A stretch of 64,000 bases of DNA from assembly GCF_009797935.1 (NCBI RefSeq), contig NZ_VOLC01000011.1, positions 177,012 through 241,011 of the forward strand. Reading direction: 5' to 3'. This document shows positions 32,902 through 42,894 of this stretch, piece by piece. The translations under genes and the position numbers were made by a program. This stretch comes from Lunatibacter salilacus (GTDB lineage Bacteria; Bacteroidota; Bacteroidia; Cytophagales; Cyclobacteriaceae). The notes beneath the pieces are model-generated. The model worked only from the letters and a program-made list of their open reading frames with translations, ran no database searches and was not told the origin of the DNA. The stretch's first letter is position 1. Each line of letters starts with the position of its first letter.

Positions 32902-35334
32902 ATGAATCATCTTGAAAAAAGTTCGGATTATTTTAATGAAAGTGGAAGTCCAGAATCATTTGATATAAAAAGTCTTTTACTGAAATTTCTCAAATATTGG
33001 CCCATTTTTTTGCTTTCGATGATAACTGCACTTGGATTGGCCCATTTTAAAAACAAATTCACACATCCCCAATATAAGGTTGAGGGTAAATTTTTTATTA
33101 AGGAAGATTTAAGTACGCTGTCCTTATTGGATTTGACAGGTAAAGGAGGCAATTTAAAAAACTCCACGGGGAACAGTTTATCCAATGAAATGGTAATATT
33201 GAAATCTAAGCCAATTGCAAAAATGGTCTTAGATAGAATGAATTTGGACATAGAATATTATAAAAAAGGGAATTTTATTTTTACCGAAGCATATAAAGAT
33301 AGTCCAATACTAGCTGTAGTAGACTGGGAACATCCGCAGATAGTAAATGGCAAAATCAAAATAAGCTGGAACAGTGATGAGGACTTTCTTCTGGAATTTC
33401 AAGAAGATGAATATTCCTTAGTTTCTCCCAATTCTACGAAAAAGGAGCGAGTGTCCAATACCATGACGCAAATTCTAAAAATTAAATATGGGGAATGGAT
33501 AGAACTACCGATTACCAGATTTAAAATTGAAAAGATCAGTGAAGAAAGTTTTGAGGAAATATTCATAAAATTTAAGGATCTAAATACCCTTCTGAATGAA
33601 TATACAGGGGATAACTTCCAAATTTGGCCGCTTGATGTTACCGGATCCTCTATATTAGGATTGTCTTTAATTACCAATCACCCTGAAAAAGGGAGTGATT
33701 ATATTAACACCTTGATGGAGGCCTATTTAGAAGATGAGTTAAAACAAAAGTCTTATCTTGCCAAATCAACTATTGATTTTATTGATGCTCAGATTTCTGG
33801 CGTTTCTGATTCCTTGTCATTCATTGAAACCAGCCTCCAAAATTTTAGAAGTTCAAATAAAACTTACGACATTGAAACAGAAGGGATAAGTGCTTTCAAG
33901 GGCATTTCCGATCTTGAAAAAGAACTTGGCCAAGAGAAATTTAAAAGGGATTATTATAAAAATCTGGAAAATTATTTACTGAACGAGGAATATAATGAGA
34001 TCATCATGCCCTCCGGTATTGGGATAGAGGACCCAATTTTAAACAAACTGATTCAGGATCTCATTCGTTTTCAGACAGAAAAGTCTCGGCTACTTGCGAC
34101 TCAAACTGAGGCATCACTATATGTATTAGATATTTCTAAAAAAATAAGGGAAATAACTATCTCGGTGAGGGAAGTACTTAAAAATTTAAATAACAATATA
34201 AATTTTTCCATTAAAGAACAGGAAACCAGGCTAAAAAAATTGGAAGCCGAATTTAGTAAACTACCCGTTACGGAACAGAATCTACTTCGTATTCAACGAA
34301 AGTTCACGTTGAATGAAAATATTTACAATTTCTTGCTTCAGCGAAGAGCAGAATCTGCCATTTCGCTTTCCAATAGTTCGACTGGAAATAAAATCATAGA
34401 ATATGCTATACCTGAGTTCCTACCTTTAGGTATGAAATCCCTCACAAATTTAGTGTTGGCGCTAGCAGCTGGGTTTTTGTTACCATTGTGTGTAATCGTA
34501 TTGATCAACATGCTTAACCTGAAAATTTCGGATTTAGAGGAAGCAGAAGAAGTTCTTCAAGTGCCGACACTGTCAAGAATCGGCCAAAATCGTTCCAATT
34601 CTGATATAGTGGTTTTAAATCAAATTAACTCCGCTACATCTGAAGCTTTTCGGTCATTAAGAACGAATATTTACCTGTTGATCCCTCGGGAACAAAAAAT
34701 TACTATAGCTGTGACGTCTAGTATTTCAGGTGAAGGAAAATCCTTTTGTGCCCTGAATCTGGCTTCATCTTATTCTCTTAATGGCAAAAAGACGTTGTTA
34801 ATTGATTGTGACCTTCATAAGCCTAAACCATATAAAGAATTTAAACTTACCCATAATAATGGCTTGTCTACGTATTTAAGTTCTCAAGAAAAATCTGCTG
34901 CAAATTTAATCCAATCTACACCCTACGAAAACCTTGATGTCCTTAAAGCAGGCCCCATCCCACCCAATCCAGGAGAATTGATATTAAAGAGCCAATTTAG
35001 GGATCTTCTTGATGAATTTAAACTGAAATATGATGTCATCATTCTTGATACCCCACCTGTAGGTTTAGTGAGTGAGACTTTAGAATTGATTAGGTATGTG
35101 GATATATGCCTGTATATGTTTAGGTACAAATTCAGCACTTTTTCTATGCTGAAAGACCTGAATAATTTAAAAAATAAAAAAGGTATACAAAACCTTTACG
35201 CGATTTTTAATGATGTTGAGAATAAAAACCTGAATTATGGTGGTTATGGATATGGCTATTATACGGAGGATCATAAGAATAGTTTCTTTCTTAAAAAAAT
35301 CATCAGGTCAATAAGAGGTCGGGCAGCTATGTGA
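32902..35334 (+). CDS. Wzc-type polysaccharide co-polymerase / tyrosine autokinase
   Basis: 810 aa. Two membrane helices (about 34-50 and 515-537) flank a periplasmic domain with coiled coils (Wzz-like, about 60-510). The C-terminal BY-kinase has Walker A SISGEGKS (~608), Walker A' LLIDCDLHKPK (~634), Walker B VIILDTPP (~711) and a terminal tyrosine cluster YGGYGYGYY (~778). It controls chain length and export of surface polysaccharide by cycles of tyrosine phosphorylation. It is the first gene of the locus; unusually, no Wza-type outer-membrane exporter gene accompanies it in the window. Confidence 0.92.
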   Translation: MNHLEKSSDYFNESGSPESFDIKSLLLKFLKYWPIFLLSMITALGLAHFKNKFTHPQYKVEGKFFIKEDLSTLSLLDLTGKGGNLKNSTGNSLSNEMVILKSKPIAKMVLDRMNLDIEYYKKGNFIFTEAYKDSPILAVVDWEHPQIVNGKIKISWNSDEDFLLEFQEDEYSLVSPNSTKKERVSNTMTQILKIKYGEWIELPITRFKIEKISEESFEEIFIKFKDLNTLLNEYTGDNFQIWPLDVTGSSILGLSLITNHPEKGSDYINTLMEAYLEDELKQKSYLAKSTIDFIDAQISGVSDSLSFIETSLQNFRSSNKTYDIETEGISAFKGISDLEKELGQEKFKRDYYKNLENYLLNEEYNEIIMPSGIGIEDPILNKLIQDLIRFQTEKSRLLATQTEASLYVLDISKKIREITISVREVLKNLNNNINFSIKEQETRLKKLEAEFSKLPVTEQNLLRIQRKFTLNENIYNFLLQRRAESAISLSNSSTGNKIIEYAIPEFLPLGMKSLTNLVLALAAGFLLPLCVIVLINMLNLKISDLEEAEEVLQVPTLSRIGQNRSNSDIVVLNQINSATSEAFRSLRTNIYLLIPREQKITIAVTSSISGEGKSFCALNLASSYSLNGKKTLLIDCDLHKPKPYKEFKLTHNNGLSTYLSSQEKSAANLIQSTPYENLDVLKAGPIPPNPGELILKSQFRDLLDEFKLKYDVIILDTPPVGLVSETLELIRYVDICLYMFRYKFSTFSMLKDLNNLKNKKGIQNLYAIFNDVENKNLNYGGYGYGYYTEDHKNSFFLKKIIRSIRGRAAM

Positions 35335-35530
35335 CTTTATTTAGTATACCCTTGGTATACCGCTTAAATTTATGGGTTTCCCCTTATGGTGAAATTTTGA
35401 AATTCTTACCCTCTCCTAATCCAACTCATTTCTCACTATTCTACACTGAAGCTAAGCTCCGTTACTGGGACTGACCAGGCGAAGCTGTATTTAATGACAA
35501 AAAAGGAATGGTTGTTTTAGAAAAAATTAA

Positions 35531-37066
35531 ATGGAATCAAAGGTAAAGAAACCTAGTGAAAACCTGAGGCAACATGCTTTTCTCAATTCTGTAACCAGTA
35601 TTGTTGATTACGCAGTGGTACAGGTAGTAGGGTTTGTTGTAAGTCCATTTATTGTCAGGGGGCTTGGTGGAGAGCTATTTGGAATTTGGCAAATGCTCAT
35701 TCAAATGACAGGCTTTGCAAATATGGCAGATACCAGAGCAACCCAAGTTTTGAAATGGTCTGTGGCCAAAAATAGGGATACCCACTCCGATAGCGAATTA
35801 AGGAAGGAAGTGACATCAGCATTTGTCGTGACTTTATTGATTTTGCCGATCGTTTTAATCATAGGGGGTATCATAGTCTGGTATGCTCCTATTGTTACCA
35901 AAGCTGGAGAAAAGTACTATGACCTCGTCCGGATAGTTTGTTCTCTACTCATGTTCTCCTTGGTGATCCACAAGGTTTTCGATATGTTTGAGTCTGTACT
36001 CCGTGGGATGAACCTGGGGTTTAAAAGAATGGGAGTCAGAGCAGGAATAGTGGCAGTGGGTGGTGGGCTGAAAATTGTAGCCATCACTAATGGTTACGGA
36101 TTAATTGGACTTTCTTTTATTGAAATATTTCTGGCATGTATTACCGGGATCACCTTTTATTACATTGTTAAAATAAATGTTCCCTGGTTTGGGTTTGGGA
36201 AAACTAACATGGCCAGCTTAATTTCTTACGGGAAGTTGAGTGGTTGGTTCATGGCTTTTACCGGGTCTAAAATGTTCTTGTTGAGTAGTGATAAAATTAT
36301 CCTGGGATATATTGCCGGTCCCATATTCGTAACTCAATATACCATTACTATGTTTGCTAGCTATGCTTTGCAAGGGATCATTAATGCGGTGATCAATGGC
36401 GTAATACCTGGGATTGGCGGTCTGTTCGGTAAGAAGGAATTTGACAAAATAAAAAAGGCTAGAAATCTCATTTCTAGTCTTAACTGGTTTTTCGTTTTCT
36501 CCATAGGGACATCAATTCTTCTTTTCAATAAATCCTTTATCGAGCTTTGGATGGGTATGGACCTTTTCGCAGGTACAACAGAGAACCTACTTATATTGCT
36601 AATAGGACTTCAATTTGTTTTTTTTCAAATGGACAGTTTAATTATTAATGTTTCCCTAAATCTGAAGAAGAAAGTAATCTATTCTGTTTTATCCTCGATA
36701 GCAACGTTTTTCCTCGCATTCTGGCTGGTGAATCAATTCGGAATCATCGGGCTATGCCTCAGCATTTTAGGAGGAAGATTAATAATAACCTTTGGATATC
36801 CTATGATTCTCAAAAGACAAATGTCCATCAAGTCGTTGGACATTATTTCAGTAAATGGACGACCGTTATTGATTTCGGGGTTGTTTTTTGGAGTAGCAAC
36901 TTATGGAAGTCAATTCGTTACCGTTTCCAGTTGGCAGATGCTTCTGGCTTTAGGTACGTTCACCATTTTAATAGCTGCGGCCGTTTTCTGGTTTATTGGA
37001 ATGAAAACTTTGCAACGCCGGGAAATTCTTGATGCAGTCCACAGAATTGAATTATTTAATAAATAG
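35531..37066 (+). CDS. Polysaccharide flippase (Wzx-like)
   Basis: 511 aa with about 12-14 hydrophobic helices across its length. It starts with a conserved FLNSVTSIVDYAVVQVVGFV helix and a G-L-G-x-E-L-F-G-I-W loop typical of MATE/MOP-superfamily polysaccharide exporters. It should move lipid-linked oligosaccharide across the inner membrane. It lies second in the locus, 12 bp before the next gene. The preceding gap (35335-35530) holds a small perfect palindrome GTATACC-CTT-GGTATAC at 35344-35360. Confidence 0.85.
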   Translation: MESKVKKPSENLRQHAFLNSVTSIVDYAVVQVVGFVVSPFIVRGLGGELFGIWQMLIQMTGFANMADTRATQVLKWSVAKNRDTHSDSELRKEVTSAFVVTLLILPIVLIIGGIIVWYAPIVTKAGEKYYDLVRIVCSLLMFSLVIHKVFDMFESVLRGMNLGFKRMGVRAGIVAVGGGLKIVAITNGYGLIGLSFIEIFLACITGITFYYIVKINVPWFGFGKTNMASLISYGKLSGWFMAFTGSKMFLLSSDKIILGYIAGPIFVTQYTITMFASYALQGIINAVINGVIPGIGGLFGKKEFDKIKKARNLISSLNWFFVFSIGTSILLFNKSFIELWMGMDLFAGTTENLLILLIGLQFVFFQMDSLIINVSLNLKKKVIYSVLSSIATFFLAFWLVNQFGIIGLCLSILGGRLIITFGYPMILKRQMSIKSLDIISVNGRPLLISGLFFGVATYGSQFVTVSSWQMLLALGTFTILIAAAVFWFIGMKTLQRREILDAVHRIELFNK

Positions 37067-37077
37067 GTGATATTGAA

Positions 37078-38541
37078 ATGATCCACCAGCTTATCAACAT
37101 GTCCCCTTCAAAAAACAAAACTGAAGTGACCAAGGAATCGATCAGACTAAGAAAAGGGCTAACTTATTTTGGCATTCAGTATGCCCATTGGAAAAGCAAT
37201 TGCAGACTTATAGATTCGCTTAATGGACAGACTGACCTGGACCTACTGATTCATCCAATTTGTAAAGAGGCCTTTGCAAATTGCATGAAAGAACTAGGCT
37301 GTAAAAGATTACGAAGTCCTTCCTGGGGTACATACCAAGATGTGGAGGACTGGATTTGTTTGGATGAAGAAACTGGTATATTTCTCCATCTACATATTCA
37401 TTTTTCGTTGGTTACTGGTATCAAACATGTCAAACATTTAAGGCTTCCCTGGACTGAGATATTTTTTGACCACCTGACCATTGATTCACGGTCAGGCTGG
37501 CCAATTCCGATTCCCGAATTGGAAGTCATTATTTTAATTATAAGAATTTATGCCAAAATGCCTCCCCTGGAAAGGGTGAAGAGGGTGAAGAATATTCCAG
37601 ATCACATGAATAAAGAGCTTCAATCGCTTCTCCAGGCTTCGGAGGTTACGAAAATAAAGGCTATTTGCGAGAAACTTAACCTGATAATACCTTACAATTT
37701 TGAAAAAATGGTGGATGATATTGTCCACGACCCAAATCATAACGCCATAGAAAAAATTGCACGACATTTTTACAATCAGCTCGGCGGTTTCTACCAGAAA
37801 GACTGGTACTTATCAGTCTCCCAGTCTCTAATTTACCGAGTCAAAATTAAATTAATGGGGAAATTGAATCCTTGGGTGGGCCCTTTTAGCTTCAAAAAAA
37901 GGGTGGTTAGTGGTGGTAGAATATTTGCCTTTGTAGGAAGTGACGGTTCCGGAAAAAGCACATTATCCAACGAAATCCTTAATTGGTTATCCTATAAGAT
38001 TGATACCCAATATTTTTATTTTGGCAAGGAGCCATTTATAAAATGTGGAAGAAGACACATGTTTTTTTTAGATAATTTCATATATAAAGAAGGATTTGTA
38101 GGTAATATTCTAAGAAGGTCCCTTGGGAGTAGTTTTTTTGTCTTGAGAAGTAAGAAAAAAGCGAATATGTTAAAATTGGCTTCAAACCTTAAGAAAAAAG
38201 GTAGTGTAATCGTTTGTGATCGCCTTCCGCAATTACAAGTACCTGGAATAAATGATGGTACCATGCTTCATGATGGCAAAAATAGCCTTATGTCGCGATG
38301 GGAAAAAAATCAATTTGAAAAGATTCAAACCTACAACATTGATGTTGTCTTTAAATTGAATGTTTCCCCTCAAGTAGCCATCAGTAGAAAACCCGGACAC
38401 GATCAGGACACTATTAGAAAAAAATGCCAGTTGATATCAATGGTTAATTTTCCTAATGCCAAAATGATTGACATTGATGCCGACAGACCTTTTCCCGAAG
38501 TACTTCTTGATGTACAGCAAATCATATGGAAGCATCTGTAG
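37078..38541 (+). CDS. Two-domain protein: nucleotidyltransferase-like + P-loop kinase
   Basis: 487 aa. The N-terminal half begins with AHWKSNCRLIDSLNGQTDLD, similar to nucleotidyltransferase-type domains (G-x-T-D-x-D near residue 50). The C-terminal half has a thymidylate-kinase-like P-loop FVGSDGSGKST (~283-293), a YFGKEP lid-proximal segment and VCDRLPQ (~381). Proteins of this double type occur in surface-polysaccharide clusters, but their reaction is not established. It may phosphorylate a sugar, lipid or nucleotide precursor. It is translationally close to its neighbours (12 bp before, 7 bp after). Confidence 0.6.
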   Translation: MIHQLINMSPSKNKTEVTKESIRLRKGLTYFGIQYAHWKSNCRLIDSLNGQTDLDLLIHPICKEAFANCMKELGCKRLRSPSWGTYQDVEDWICLDEETGIFLHLHIHFSLVTGIKHVKHLRLPWTEIFFDHLTIDSRSGWPIPIPELEVIILIIRIYAKMPPLERVKRVKNIPDHMNKELQSLLQASEVTKIKAICEKLNLIIPYNFEKMVDDIVHDPNHNAIEKIARHFYNQLGGFYQKDWYLSVSQSLIYRVKIKLMGKLNPWVGPFSFKKRVVSGGRIFAFVGSDGSGKSTLSNEILNWLSYKIDTQYFYFGKEPFIKCGRRHMFFLDNFIYKEGFVGNILRRSLGSSFFVLRSKKKANMLKLASNLKKKGSVIVCDRLPQLQVPGINDGTMLHDGKNSLMSRWEKNQFEKIQTYNIDVVFKLNVSPQVAISRKPGHDQDTIRKKCQLISMVNFPNAKMIDIDADRPFPEVLLDVQQIIWKHL

Positions 38542-38547
38542 GACTCT

Positions 38548-39303
38548 ATGATTGATAGCACCAAAATTGTAGAAGTAATAGGCCCGCCTGCCATAGGGAA
38601 ATCAAAACTATACGCAGAAGTATGCAGGAAACATGGGCGGGGGAATACTTGGATTCCCATGGAAATTCTACTGGCTCCACAAAACACCAGTATTAATCAT
38701 CCCATCGAATGGATGGAGGAAAGGTACCGAATGATATTTGGCAAATCCCGGCTAAAAAGTATCCCAATGGAATTTGGCTTAAGATTTATGGAGAATCATG
38801 AAAAATTTGCGTCCTTTTGTTGGGATCACCTCTCTGGTTCACCTTTCCACAATACTCCGGATAGAAAATTCCGATCTGCCTATTTGCTTTTTATGGATTT
38901 CTGTAGGTATCAAGCTATCATTGAGAAAAAACATCCTGTACCCTGTTTAATTGAAGAAGGCTTTTTCCAAAAGTCATTCCTGGTTTTTGAAGATCAGCAA
39001 TTAATGGAAGATATTTTGAACCAATACATGTCCTATCTTCCCCTACCCCATGCGGTAATTGCTATCAATTCTGAGGATAAAGCCCTTATATTGGAAAGAA
39101 TTAAAAAAAGGAAGAAAGTAATAGCCTCTCATCTCAATAAAGAGGATGAGGAATTATTATCAGACATCGATCAATGGAGATTTTTAATACATTCTATATT
39201 GAACAAGTTAAAGGGCCGAGGGGTGAAAATTCTACAGCTGGACGGGTCTGTGCCTTTGGAAGAAAAAGTGGAGGCAACCAATACTTTCTTGAGAACATTA
39301 TAA
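38548..39303 (+). CDS. P-loop kinase-like protein of a polysaccharide locus
   Basis: 251 aa. Walker A GPPAIGKS (~11-18) is at the very N-terminus; Asp/Glu in PCLIEEGFFQKS (~133) could be Walker B. HAVIAINSEDKALILERIKKR (~171-190) resembles the lid region of small-molecule kinases, as does the neighbouring protein. It probably phosphorylates an unknown precursor. The gene lies 7 bp after the bidomain kinase and 4 bp before the polymerase gene, so it belongs to the same operon. Confidence 0.55.
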   Translation: MIDSTKIVEVIGPPAIGKSKLYAEVCRKHGRGNTWIPMEILLAPQNTSINHPIEWMEERYRMIFGKSRLKSIPMEFGLRFMENHEKFASFCWDHLSGSPFHNTPDRKFRSAYLLFMDFCRYQAIIEKKHPVPCLIEEGFFQKSFLVFEDQQLMEDILNQYMSYLPLPHAVIAINSEDKALILERIKKRKKVIASHLNKEDEELLSDIDQWRFLIHSILNKLKGRGVKILQLDGSVPLEEKVEATNTFLRTL

Positions 39304-39307
39304 CAGG

Positions 39308-40591
39308 ATGGACGCCTTAAAGCTCTTTTTTTTAACCGTAGAATTGGCCACAATGGCCTTTGCTGTATATATTTTATATTCAAAACGAGAACTGGCTGTC
39401 ATCTATCTACCCCCAATATTTTTTGCTCAGATTATTGTGACTCCGATCCTTCCTGCTTTCCCTTCATACTTAATTGTTTCAGGTATGCTAGGCTTTTTCA
39501 TATTTAACAATCCTAAATTTTTTCAATATAATTTTTTTTCTTTACTCCTAATCTTATTAATCATATTCCTCATTCCTAAATCCGAGGATATTGTGGCCAT
39601 AAGGCCCTTTATTTTCGGTGTTATTTGGCTTTTTTTGCTGATCCCTCTGATTAGCTCCATCTATGGTAAATATCAGGGCCATATAATATTCAATGAATTA
39701 GTAGTTTCAAGCATGATATTACTCATTCTTTTTATTCTAAATGTGGTCTTTTCTTCTTATGCAGGATATGCACCATTTGCCATGTATGGCATTACCAGCG
39801 GGATTCTCTATGGCAACTTGTATGCAACGGATTTCAACGTATTGCCTATGGCACTCTTCGTGGTTTTATTAAAGGTGATGAATAAAAAAAATATTTCCTA
39901 CTTTTTGGTATTTGCCATTGCCTTAGCATTTGTACTCCTATCATTAAGAAGATCGGTTATGGGGCTGAGCGTGATCGGTATTGCTTTTGTTTTATACATA
40001 TTTTTAACTCCCAAAAACTTTAAGACCATAGCTGCTTTCACCATTTTTTCAATAATGGCCGGTGCCATTGTGGCATATAATACTGATTTTTTGAGTCTTT
40101 TCGAAGAAAGGTATCAATTGCGTGACCTTGATAGTAGGGAACTACATGAGGAAAAGAGGTTTTTGGAATATGAATTGATTTATAAAGATATGTTTGTCTA
40201 TCAAGAATATGATCCATGGATAGGATACGAACTGTTTAACAGTGGTGGAAATTATGGCAAGGGGGTCTTAGGATCGAGAACATTGCATGCTGATATTACC
40301 AATATTGTCCATTCCATGGGCATTTTAGGTTTTGTGCTATACTTAATGATGATGGTGACACCTATTTATCAAGGGTTTAAAAGATGTAGAAAAAGGGTAG
40401 ATTGGTCAATATTGTTTTTTTGCAGTATCATTTTTTTAATCTATACTATCACAGGAAGGTATACTAATATAGGGACTTTTATTTTTATGATGCTTTTAGT
40501 TAATCTACCGATGACCAAAGGAGCCACTCGAAAGACAAAAAGTTTTGTTACGCCAGCTATCATAAAACATTCAAGACCTATTTTGAAATAA
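39308..40591 (+). CDS. Wzy-like O-antigen/EPS polymerase
   Basis: 427 aa with about 10-12 hydrophobic helices and a large loop near residues 260-335 holding Y-D-P-W-I-G-Y-E-L-F (~300) and an HADITNIVHSMG segment (~329) that fits the conserved H-x-x-x-x-x-x-x-x-x-x-G of Wzy/WaaL-type ligases and polymerases. It should polymerise repeat units in the periplasm. It is in the expected position between the flippase and the glycosyltransferases. Confidence 0.75.
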   Translation: MDALKLFFLTVELATMAFAVYILYSKRELAVIYLPPIFFAQIIVTPILPAFPSYLIVSGMLGFFIFNNPKFFQYNFFSLLLILLIIFLIPKSEDIVAIRPFIFGVIWLFLLIPLISSIYGKYQGHIIFNELVVSSMILLILFILNVVFSSYAGYAPFAMYGITSGILYGNLYATDFNVLPMALFVVLLKVMNKKNISYFLVFAIALAFVLLSLRRSVMGLSVIGIAFVLYIFLTPKNFKTIAAFTIFSIMAGAIVAYNTDFLSLFEERYQLRDLDSRELHEEKRFLEYELIYKDMFVYQEYDPWIGYELFNSGGNYGKGVLGSRTLHADITNIVHSMGILGFVLYLMMMVTPIYQGFKRCRKRVDWSILFFCSIIFLIYTITGRYTNIGTFIFMMLLVNLPMTKGATRKTKSFVTPAIIKHSRPILK

Positions 40592-40593
40592 AA

Positions 40594-41724
40594 ATGAAGC
40601 AGAAAAATGGAAAATATATATTTCTATTTCATGATTATGAAGTGATTAATTTTTTAATTGAGCGGGAAAAACCTTCCGGTGGAGCTGCAGTGCAAGCGTA
40701 CGGATGGATGAAAGGTCTAATGGAAATTGGCCAAAAGGTAATTTTGGTTACCCATTTCAATGAAAGTCAAAAGTTGAAAGCAGCATCTCACCAATTAGAA
40801 ATTCACAATACGTTTGATGCAGATAAAGGAATAAGATGGGTTAGATGGATTTATTACAGAATCCCCTTTATATTCAGACAGCTAAAAAGTTTAAAACCAG
40901 ATTATTTATACTTGCCAGTCCCCAGTTGGCACACATTTGTATTTGGAATAGCTTGTTCCTTATTAGGAGTGAAATTAATCCAGAGGATCTCAAATGATAA
41001 TTTAGTGGATCATAGGATCTTTCAGAATACTTCTAAGTTAAAAGCTCATTTTTTGAATCAGGGGCTTAAAATGTCCTATTGTATATTATGCCAAAATAAT
41101 TATCAATTTGAAAAAATCAAACAACGGTTTCCCAAAAAGAAAGTCCTTAAAATATTCAATCCCTTTTATATTGAATATCAGCCATCTAAAATAGTTGCTG
41201 CAAAAGACTATATCGCTTGGGTAGGATTATTTCAGTACCAGAAGAATCTGTCTCAATTATTTGAAATCGCTTCCTTATTAAGCAAAGAAAACTTTCGCAT
41301 TGCTGGAGAGCTACTTGAAGGGACAGATCAAGAAACACTCTTGTCGATCGAAAAGCTTAAGGCGCTTCCAAACGTATCATTTGTCGGTTTTTTACCCAGA
41401 ATTAAAGTGTTACCCTTTTTGGAAAATGCCAAATTTTTATTGAATACGTCCCATTACGAAGGGTTTAGCAATACGTTTATTGAATCGATGTACGCAGGCA
41501 CGCCTATCATTTCCAGTACCAAGGTAAACCCTGACAACATCATCCTGAACAATAAACTCGGCCTTATTTACCATGACGCTTTAGATTTGGAAAAACAATT
41601 GGAAAAAACCACTGAAAGTTGCAGGGAAATCATGGCATCCAATTGTAAAACCTACGTCAACCAACATCACCACTATAAAAAGCTTTCAAGGGAATTACTG
41701 GATTTCCTTGAAAAGGAGCTTTAA
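40594..41724 (+). CDS. GT4-family glycosyltransferase
   Basis: 376 aa, GT-B fold. N-terminal acceptor domain (G-G-A-A-V-Q-A-Y-G-W-M near residue 31). C-terminal donor-binding domain with VSFVGFLPR (~264) and the GT4 motif LNTSHYEGFSNTFIESMYAG (~284-303; E-G-F-x-x-x-x-x-E). It transfers a nucleotide-sugar-derived residue to the repeat unit on the cytoplasmic face. The start is 2 bp after the polymerase stop. Confidence 0.85.
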   Translation: MKQKNGKYIFLFHDYEVINFLIEREKPSGGAAVQAYGWMKGLMEIGQKVILVTHFNESQKLKAASHQLEIHNTFDADKGIRWVRWIYYRIPFIFRQLKSLKPDYLYLPVPSWHTFVFGIACSLLGVKLIQRISNDNLVDHRIFQNTSKLKAHFLNQGLKMSYCILCQNNYQFEKIKQRFPKKKVLKIFNPFYIEYQPSKIVAAKDYIAWVGLFQYQKNLSQLFEIASLLSKENFRIAGELLEGTDQETLLSIEKLKALPNVSFVGFLPRIKVLPFLENAKFLLNTSHYEGFSNTFIESMYAGTPIISSTKVNPDNIILNNKLGLIYHDALDLEKQLEKTTESCREIMASNCKTYVNQHHHYKKLSRELLDFLEKEL

Positions 41725-41741
41725 CCACTTTCCAATTTATT

Positions 41742-42890
41742 ATGGCACCTTTTAAAATAAAATTATTAATTTTCATTGGAGGGCTGAGGGCAGGAGGAAA
41801 AGAAAGAAGATTATTGGAATTACTGGCTTACCTAAAACCCTTGGGAATCTTCGATATTAAGGTAGTAATGACCCTTAATGAGGTACATTATTCCTATTTT
41901 TATAACCTGGGTATTGACCATGTTTTTATTCGGAAAAATTTTGAAAAAAATGATTTCTCTATTTTTTATAAATTTTATAAAATCTGTCGGGAATTTAAGC
42001 CAGACATCATCCATACTTGGGGCTCCATGCAGACTTTCTATGCTATTCCCTCAACTGTGCTTTGTAAAGCAAGTTTGGTAAACAGTCAAATTACCTCTGC
42101 CCACCCTCATAGTTCAAGAAGTTTTGGGAGTAAAATACTAGATTGGATTAATTTTCGGTTTTCCCACATTATTATTGCCAATTCTAGGGCAGGATTGTCC
42201 GCTTTTAACCCCCCTCTTCAAAAATCCCTAGTCATATCAAACGGCATAAATTTAGATAGATTTGAAAATTTGCCTTCCAAGATTAATATCAAGGAGAAAT
42301 ACGGCATTCACACGCCATTCTTAGTTGTCATGACAGCTACCATTTCTCCCAATAAGGATTATTTTCTGTTTTTGAAAGTGGCCAATGCCATATTGAAGGT
42401 AAGAAATGACATTACTTTTCTCGGAATGGGAGGTTTTTTTGTCAACGATCCGATGTACCGTGAGATTCAGCAGATAGTGAATCAAAGCCCAAATTTAATT
42501 TTTGCTGGAAGAGTTGATGAAGTGGAAGCCGTGGTCAACGCTTGCGATATTGGAGTTCTTTTTTCTCCATTTGGAGAAGGTATTTCCAATGCTATCATGG
42601 AATATATGGCTTTGGCAAAACCAGTTATTGCCAGCGATGCAGGAGGTAATTCTGAACTAATTACCCATAACTATAATGGGTATTTGGTTGGAAATTCGGT
42701 AGAGGAAATCACGAAGCTGGTCTTAGCATTTATTGATGATCCTGAAAAGTCCCGTGTTTATGGAAATAGGGGTAGGGAAATTATTGAGGAAACATTTTCA
42801 TTAAGTAAAATGGGTAGATCTTATAATATGGTTTTTCACCAACTGAAAAACATCAAACCAGAACTAATTTTCACAAAAAAAATCAAATAG
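41742..42890 (+). CDS. GT4-family glycosyltransferase
   Basis: 382 aa GT-B enzyme. It begins with IGGLRAGGKERRLLELLAYL (the G-G-A-E-R-like acceptor loop) and has NLIFAGRVDEV (~251) and LFSPFGEGISNAIMEYMALA (~272; E-G-x-x-N-x-x-x-E-x-M-A). A sugar transferase of the repeat unit; donor unknown. The gene lies 17 bp after the previous GT and 4 bp before the next. Confidence 0.88.
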   Translation: MAPFKIKLLIFIGGLRAGGKERRLLELLAYLKPLGIFDIKVVMTLNEVHYSYFYNLGIDHVFIRKNFEKNDFSIFYKFYKICREFKPDIIHTWGSMQTFYAIPSTVLCKASLVNSQITSAHPHSSRSFGSKILDWINFRFSHIIIANSRAGLSAFNPPLQKSLVISNGINLDRFENLPSKINIKEKYGIHTPFLVVMTATISPNKDYFLFLKVANAILKVRNDITFLGMGGFFVNDPMYREIQQIVNQSPNLIFAGRVDEVEAVVNACDIGVLFSPFGEGISNAIMEYMALAKPVIASDAGGNSELITHNYNGYLVGNSVEEITKLVLAFIDDPEKSRVYGNRGREIIEETFSLSKMGRSYNMVFHQLKNIKPELIFTKKIK

Positions 42891-42894
42891 CTAA

